A stretch of 19,307 bases of DNA from Nitrososphaeraceae archaeon (GTDB lineage: Archaea > Thermoproteota > Nitrososphaeria > Nitrososphaerales > Nitrososphaeraceae): NCBI GenBank assembly GCA_021155845.1, contig JAJNBK010000017.1:1-19307 (forward strand), read 5' to 3'. The position numbers and the translations under genes are program-made. A model generated the notes under the pieces. That model was not told the origin of the DNA, did not search any database, and saw only the letters and a list, made by a program, of their open reading frames with translations. Within the stretch, counting starts at the first letter, position 1, and every line of letters starts with the position of its first letter. Shown here piece by piece: positions 15,395-19,307 of the stretch.

Positions 15395-16171
15395 CTAAGG
15401 TGTCAAGTTAAGGTCTGAGAGTATATCCCCGGTTTCTCCAAGCTCTGATGTCTCATTTGTAGTGATCGTGTTGTTGTTGTTGCTCCCAGCTGTCATATTT
15501 GCGGTACCTGTAACATTACCATTACTCGTTTGTTTGCCTGTCATATCATTATCTTCACAGCCGTTTAATCTAATATCGCCTTCAGTGGCATTAAAATCTA
15601 AGACTTTATCATTTCCTTGATTACAGACAAAGATATCTTGGCCTTCTCTACCAGTAAGAGTATCAGAGTTTGGGCCACCAACAAGAGTATCGTTTCCAAC
15701 TCCACCATTAAGAGTATTGCGGCCTAGACCGCCAATTAGATAATCATCTCCTTCAGAACCATTAATATTGTCATTTCCTGTATTACCTTCAATTACATCG
15801 TTTCCAACTGCACCATTAATAGTATCGGCGCCTTGGCCGCTGATTAGATAATCATCTCCTTCAGAACCATCAATATTGTCATTTCCTCTTTGTCCGTCAA
15901 TTACATCATTTCCGGCTAGACCTACTAAAACATCATCTTCAGCTGAACCTTTTATATTATCATCCTTTGGAGTTGAAGTCTGTGTGGAACTACCAGTCGT
16001 CGTTGTATTGGCAGGTTTGTCCTCAGTTATATCTTCTGGTTTAGTGTTGCCTCCTCCAAATAGCTTTTCGTGAAAAAAGGCTGATGCCGTTTGTATATAT
16101 ATAGTGGTAGTAGTTGATAACAATGAAAGTGATATTAATACTGATAAAATTATTTTCTTCTTATTCTCCAT
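15395..16171 (-). CDS. Exported RTX-type calcium-binding repeat protein
   Basis: A 258-aa acidic protein expected outside the cell or at its surface. Residues 1-31 form a signal peptide or anchor (basic KKK, hydrophobic core, TASA before FFHEK). A Thr/Ser-rich linker follows (about 40-72). Residues 74-195 are glycine/aspartate nonapeptides of the GGxGxDxLx type (NDVIDGQRGNDNIDGSEGDD and relatives) that fold as a Ca2+-binding beta-roll, by family knowledge. Two Cys (183, 205) could form a disulfide that caps the roll. The tail (about 205-258) is Asn/Thr-rich. A 36-residue unit is tandemly duplicated (about 96-131 and 132-167). No toxin, protease or lipase domain is attached and no type I secretion genes are nearby, so it is more likely structural or adhesive. 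TATA-like ATTTAAAAAG is 31-40 nt upstream. Confidence 0.88.
   Translation of the reverse strand: MENKKKIILSVLISLSLLSTTTTIYIQTASAFFHEKLFGGGNTKPEDITEDKPANTTTTGSSTQTSTPKDDNIKGSAEDDVLVGLAGNDVIDGQRGNDNIDGSEGDDYLISGQGADTINGAVGNDVIEGNTGNDNINGSEGDDYLIGGLGRNTLNGGVGNDTLVGGPNSDTLTGREGQDIFVCNQGNDKVLDFNATEGDIRLNGCEDNDMTGKQTSNGNVTGTANMTAGSNNNNTITTNETSELGETGDILSDLNLTP
15735..15887 (-). repeat. 108-bp tandem duplication inside the RTX gene
   Basis: A 45-nt block at 15735-15779 recurs at 15843-15887 with one mismatch, offset exactly 108 bp (36 codons). It encodes the repeated NDNI-GSEGDDYLI segment. Near identity at the DNA level implies recent duplication or ongoing homogenisation. Confidence 0.8.
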
Positions 16172-16201
16172 TGTGATACTTTAATCATGAAAAGACAAAG
16201 G

Positions 16202-16211
16202 CTTTTTAAAT
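16202..16211 (-). promoter_or_regulatory. TATA-like box of the RTX gene
   Basis: ATTTAAAAAG on the minus strand, 31-40 nt before the ATG at 16171; predicts a leader of about 10 nt. Confidence 0.4.
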
Positions 16212-16471
16212 CTTCTTGCTTTACATCTGTTGCATATACAAAACTAAAAGAAAAATAATAAACAGAGTGAGGATAACTTATTTTTCTTTCATATGCTCTA
16301 ATAAAAGTACATGTAGAACTAAATAATATTATATAATGCAATTCTTAATTACTCATTTTCATTATGTAATTACAAGATCTAGATGCGATTATTGAAAACA
16401 AAAGATCTAAGAAAAATAAACGATTTTTTGTGAGTGGTTATTTTGACAGCTTGATATCTCGAAGGTAAGGC

Positions 16472-16479
16472 TTATAATA
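16472..16479 (+). promoter_or_regulatory. TATA box pointing to the displaced rtcB start
   Basis: TTATAATA lies 27-34 nt before the ATG at 16506, the usual leaderless spacing. It supports 16506, not 16616, as the original start of rtcB. Confidence 0.55.
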
Positions 16480-16505
16480 ACTACGGCTCAAATTCAAATC
16501 GTATA

Positions 16506-16570
16506 ATGAGTGAATTAGTAACAAAAAGTGGTAACCATCGAGTTAGAAAAATAAATGACTTTGAATTCTG
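16506..16570 (+). pseudogene. rtcB: 5' end of rtcB in a shifted frame
   Basis: ATG 16506 opens MSELVTKSGNHRVRKINDF then EF and a TGA at 16569-16571. The next frame then reads NVPVTIYANDSLISKM straight into the main RtcB frame. N-V-P-V-x-I-Y-A is a conserved RtcB N-terminal segment, so these pieces belong together. Adding one base between GAATTC and TGAATG near 16568 restores one open frame, giving about 482 aa, the normal RtcB length. This is a one-base deletion in the genome or a base-calling error. Confidence 0.75.
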
Positions 16571-16615
16571 AATGTTCCGGTTACGATTTATGCTAATGAT
16601 AGTCTTATTTCTAAA

Positions 16616-17953
16616 ATGGTTATTGATCGAACTATTGATCAGGCAGTAAACGTCTCTACATTACCTGGCGTGAGAAAACACGTTGTAGTTCTTCCAGATG
16701 GACATGAAGGTTATGGATTCCCAGTAGGAGGAGTCGCTGCAACTGACCTAGAACACGGCATAATAAGTCCAGGGGGGGTTGGATATGATATTAATTGCGG
16801 CGTAAGACTGATTAGAACGGGCTTATTCGAAAGAGATCTAAGACCAAAATTAAAAGATCTTGTAAACGGACTCTTTAGCTCGATCCCGTCAGGTGTTGGA
16901 AGCGAAGGAACTGTTAAGTTGACAAAATCTGAACTAGATGAATTGCTTGTAGAAGGTGTGCATTGGGCTATTGATCGTGGATATGGCTGGAAAGAAGATG
17001 CAGAAGTATGTGAAGAAAGTGGGAAAATAATTGGTGCTGATTCTGCAAAGGTTTCAGAGACAGCAAGAAAGCGTGGCACATCTCAATTAGGTAGCTTAGG
17101 TTCAGGCAATCATTTTCTTGAAATACAGAAGGTAGACAAAATCTTCGATGAAAGAGCTGCAGAAAGTATGGGTATCAATAAAGAAGGACAGCTAACTGTT
17201 CTAATTCACTGCGGATCGAGGGGATTTGGACATCAGGTATGCAGCGACTATTTACGTATCTCTGAAATCGCTGTGCGAAAGTATGGAATGAAACTAGCGG
17301 ATAGAGAACTTGCATGTGTTCCGAATAATTCATCAGAAGGTGAAGATTATCGTAAGGCAATGTTCTCGGCATTAAATTTTGCATGGTGTAACCGGCAGAT
17401 GATAACACACTGGACAAGAAAACTTTTTGAAAAAGTATTTAATATGACCGAGGAACAGCTTGATATGAAACTAGTTTACGATGTATCTCACAATATTGCC
17501 AAGCTGGAGCGCCATAAGGTGGAAGGCGAATGTATGCAAGATTTAGTTGTTCATAGAAAAGGAGCTACAAGAGCATTTCCTGCAGGAATGGATCAGATTC
17601 CCAATAAATATCGCAATATTGGTCAGCCGGTAATTATACCGGGCTCTATGGGAACTGCAAGCTGGATTCTTCTAGGAAATAGAAATTCTCTTGATTTAAG
17701 TTTTGGATCAACAGCACATGGTGCTGGTAGGACAATGTCAAGGTCTGCGGCAAAGAGAAGTTATACTGCAGAAGATGTAAGAAGCAGGCTGCAATCAAAA
17801 GGTATCTATGTAAAGGCACTTACAAAGGAAGGAATGGTGGAAGAGACACCTGATGCATATAAGGATGTAGATGCAGTTGTAGAAGTTTCACATTCGCTTG
17901 GAATAGCGACTAAAGTAGTAAGATTAATCCCAATTGGAGTGATAAAAGGGTAG
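16616..17953 (+). CDS. rtcB: RtcB RNA-splicing ligase
   Basis: RtcB is a GTP- and Mn2+-dependent ligase that joins 2',3'-cyclic phosphate and 5'-OH RNA ends, sealing archaeal tRNA exons after intron removal. Metal and catalytic residues are all present: Asp58/Cys61 in YDINCGVRL, His166 in GSGNHFLEIQ, His198 in LIHCGSRG, His292 in DVSHNIAK, and the guanylylated His368 in STAHGAGRTMSRS. The start at 16616 is only the first ATG in this frame. The conserved first ~37 residues lie upstream and are cut off by a frame change near 16568, so this 445-aa form lacks its N-terminal strand region unless the shift is a sequence error. The stop codon shares one base with the GTG start of the PDCD5 gene, which implies an operon. 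Confidence in identity is very high; confidence that this exact protein is made is not. Confidence 0.95.
   Translation: MVIDRTIDQAVNVSTLPGVRKHVVVLPDGHEGYGFPVGGVAATDLEHGIISPGGVGYDINCGVRLIRTGLFERDLRPKLKDLVNGLFSSIPSGVGSEGTVKLTKSELDELLVEGVHWAIDRGYGWKEDAEVCEESGKIIGADSAKVSETARKRGTSQLGSLGSGNHFLEIQKVDKIFDERAAESMGINKEGQLTVLIHCGSRGFGHQVCSDYLRISEIAVRKYGMKLADRELACVPNNSSEGEDYRKAMFSALNFAWCNRQMITHWTRKLFEKVFNMTEEQLDMKLVYDVSHNIAKLERHKVEGECMQDLVVHRKGATRAFPAGMDQIPNKYRNIGQPVIIPGSMGTASWILLGNRNSLDLSFGSTAHGAGRTMSRSAAKRSYTAEDVRSRLQSKGIYVKALTKEGMVEETPDAYKDVDAVVEVSHSLGIATKVVRLIPIGVIKG
17936..17943 (+). promoter_or_regulatory. Shine-Dalgarno-like site for the GTG start of the PDCD5 gene
   Basis: GGAGTGAT inside the rtcB 3' end, 9 nt before GTG 17953, resembles the archaeal SD consensus GGAGGTGAT. 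It supports translation of the overlapping downstream gene from GTG. Confidence 0.5.
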
Positions 17954-18372
17954 TGTCACAAGAAGATCCAGATATAGCTATTATCAAGGCCAGAAAGATG
18001 AAAGAACTACGAGACAAGGCTGCTGCATTTGAAAAGGCAAAAAAAAGGGAACAAGAACCAACACCTCAAAAAGAGAATGATAGAGAAATAATATCGACCT
18101 ATCTATATGACAGAGGAGAAGAGGTTTTAAAACTTGCAGAATCCCAATATCCCTATCAGACAAAAGCAATACTTGCAAGAATTATAGAATTGATTAAAGC
18201 AGGTGAGATAAGTCAAAGAATCTCAGGTGGAGAATTACTTGCTTTATTCCGATCTATTGGATTGAAAATTAGAGTTAATACTAGTATCAAAATTGAAGAT
18301 CATGGAAAGTTAGTTTCATTATCAGATAAACTGAAACAGCAGAATGAAGATATGACTGACGACGCTAGCTAA
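17953..18372 (+). CDS. PDCD5/TFAR19-family DNA-binding protein
   Basis: A 139-aa protein of the PDCD5 family, small helical-bundle proteins found in archaea and eukaryotes. In archaea they are annotated as DNA-binding, with no firm biochemical role. Residues 1-45 form a charged helix (DIAIIKARKMKELRDKAAAF, then KKREQE). The core (48-100) holds YLYDRGEEVLKLAESQYPYQ and ISQRISGGELLALFRSIG, which match the family core. The basic/acidic tail ends in NEDMTDDAS. It starts at GTG, overlaps the rtcB stop by one base and has an SD-like site 9 nt upstream, so it is translated from the rtcB transcript. At 139 aa it is somewhat longer than the typical 110-120 aa because of its C-terminal tail. Confidence 0.9.
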   Translation: MSQEDPDIAIIKARKMKELRDKAAAFEKAKKREQEPTPQKENDREIISTYLYDRGEEVLKLAESQYPYQTKAILARIIELIKAGEISQRISGGELLALFRSIGLKIRVNTSIKIEDHGKLVSLSDKLKQQNEDMTDDAS

Positions 18373-19214
18373 TAATACCCGGTTATCCTTGATTCCCAAC
18401 TACTAATTTTGAAGCTGATTCTAAGATGACAATGTATTTTTGAATGCATAGTTCGTTGAAAAAAATTTTTATATAATCTCACTTTAGGCAATAGTGACAA
18501 GTCAAGAGGCTGGAAGTATGAAAATAATGTAATTTTTTTCTGTTTTATAAAAAACAGCATGTGCAAAGCATAAATAAAATCTCTTCAGAAATAAGAAAAA
18601 AAGAATGATACTACTGTGATTGCTGTCCCTCTTATAGACTCTGCATTCTACAATTGAATGTTGAATATTATATTTCTCCTATTATGAATAGATGCGAAAT
18701 ATTTCGATGTATTATTAAAATTTTTAGTTTTTGATTACTCTATTCAAATAGATACTTATCAAAGTATTGCTGGGTACTTACCGTTGATGATGATTGAACC
18801 TTCAAGCGATCATATGCTATGCAAACAATAAGTTTCTTTTAATGAAATTGAAGTATTTTATAATAATTCTTTAACTATACTAATAGAATATTATAAATTG
18901 AACAAATCAAAAAATGATAATTGGACAGAATCTATAAATATGATAGAAGGTGTATGATAATTTCTTTGTCTATTTGCGAAATACAAAATTAACTTTTTAG
19001 TTTATTAATCAGAAAAAGAACAGTTTAATGTTGGTAAAGAGCAACTAATATAAAATCAAGGAATCCCAAGAATTTTATTATTATACAGTAGTGGAATGAC
19101 AAAAAGACGCCATAAACTTAGAGTAGTATTTTGCTGTAATCTTTACCAAGAACAAGGTAATGTTTCTTGAAATGTGTAAAGACCAAATTTAATTTATGCA
19201 ATAAGAGAAGGATA
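18373..19214. other. 842-bp convergent gap between the PDCD5 and uS11 genes
   Basis: No gene is evident on either strand. A T7 run (18533-18539) followed by a perfect hairpin CTGTTTT/AAAACAG (18540-18546, 18551-18557, 4-nt loop) could end the rtcB-PDCD5 transcript, about 160 nt past its stop. I looked for a small stable RNA and found none I can support. Confidence 0.4.
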
Positions 19215-19307
19215 TTATACTCTTCTTCCTCTCCTTCCACCAGGCTTTCTCGTAGTATCATGAGGAACTGGAGTAACATCGTCAATTCTGCCAATTCTAA
19301 AGCCGGC
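19215..19307 (-). CDS. rps11: 30S ribosomal protein uS11, C-terminal end (partial)
   Basis: The last 30 codons and the TAA of uS11, with the 5' part beyond the window. The visible residues include [20 protein letters not shown] followed by PGGRRGRRV, which is the strongly conserved archaeal uS11 C-terminus that binds 16S rRNA near the platform. In archaea this gene usually sits with those for uS13, uS4 and RNA polymerase subunit D; here nothing follows it on the same strand, so it is the last gene of its transcript. Confidence 0.95.
   Translation of the reverse strand, partial: AGFRIGRIDDVTPVPHDTTRKPGGRRGRRV

Larger units (their letters stand above)
16172..16505. other. 334-bp divergent promoter region between the RTX and rtcB genes
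   Basis: Carries the RTX TATA box at its left end and the rtcB TATA box at its right end. No gene is seen; a 63-aa minus-strand frame overlapping the RTX start has no support. Confidence 0.45.

Noticed and set aside
15660..15950. Regularly spaced repeats that could look like a CRISPR array
   Set aside because: The period is that of in-frame RTX nonapeptides and a 36-codon duplication, with no constant repeat and unique spacer pattern.
18369..18566. 65-aa minus-strand frame after the PDCD5 gene
   Set aside because: Lies in the AT-rich terminator region, with a Phe/Lys/Leu-rich random look and no promoter.
18786..18840. Possible C/D box guide RNA (ATGATGA box at about 18788)
   Set aside because: No CTGA D or D' box at the required distance.

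Overview
The window comes from an AT-rich archaeon, most likely a soil-type ammonia-oxidising Nitrososphaerota (Thaumarchaeota; Nitrososphaera or Nitrosocosmicus-like). The evidence is the archaeal uS11 C-terminus at the right edge, archaeal PDCD5 and RtcB genes, a pyruvoyl-dependent arginine decarboxylase, an exported plastocyanin-like cupredoxin, a duplicated-HTH/coiled-coil protein of a type I associate with this phylum, an HTH-linked class III cyclase, and tRNA genes without an encoded CCA. Many start codons lie about 20-40 nt downstream of TATA-like boxes with no Shine-Dalgarno sequence, which suggests mostly leaderless transcripts. SD-like sites appear mainly in front of genes that overlap an upstream gene. 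By my gene calls only about two thirds of the window is coding; the gaps are 300-900 bp long and hold several gene relics.

Layout, left to right. 1-2.2 kb: arginine decarboxylase (polyamine synthesis) and an SDR oxidoreductase, both minus. 2.4-2.56 kb: a plus-strand stub that resembles the start of a BASS-type transporter and ends early. 2.8-3.6 kb: HTH/coiled-coil protein. 3.7-5.7 kb: two overlapping minus-strand amino-type DNA methyltransferase genes with no visible nuclease. 6.6-8.2 kb: 14-TM-type MFS exporter. 8.9-9.6 kb: cupredoxin with a perfect inverted repeat between its TATA box and start codon. 10.2-10.5 kb: small hypothetical protein. 11.2-12.2 kb: HTH/class III nucleotidyl cyclase, followed closely by tRNA-Gly(CCC). 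12.6 kb: tRNA-Thr(CGT) on minus. 12.8-15.0 kb: phosphohexomutase (GlmM/PMM type) overlapping thiL. 15.4-16.2 kb: exported RTX-repeat protein, minus. 16.5-18.4 kb: rtcB-PDCD5 operon. 19.2 kb to the right edge: 3' end of the uS11 gene.

The most notable features are two broken core genes. thiL changes frame at about 14461 and lacks the roughly 40-codon segment that normally carries the GGDT metal-binding motif; a 12-bp direct repeat flanks the junction. rtcB has its promoter and first 21 codons one frame away from the rest of the gene, as if one base were missing near 16568. Either the genome is decaying here or the assembly contains indels; raw reads would decide. I see no CRISPR array, transposase, integrase or rRNA gene, and no clear new multi-gene defence system. 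The closest candidate is the overlapping methyltransferase pair.
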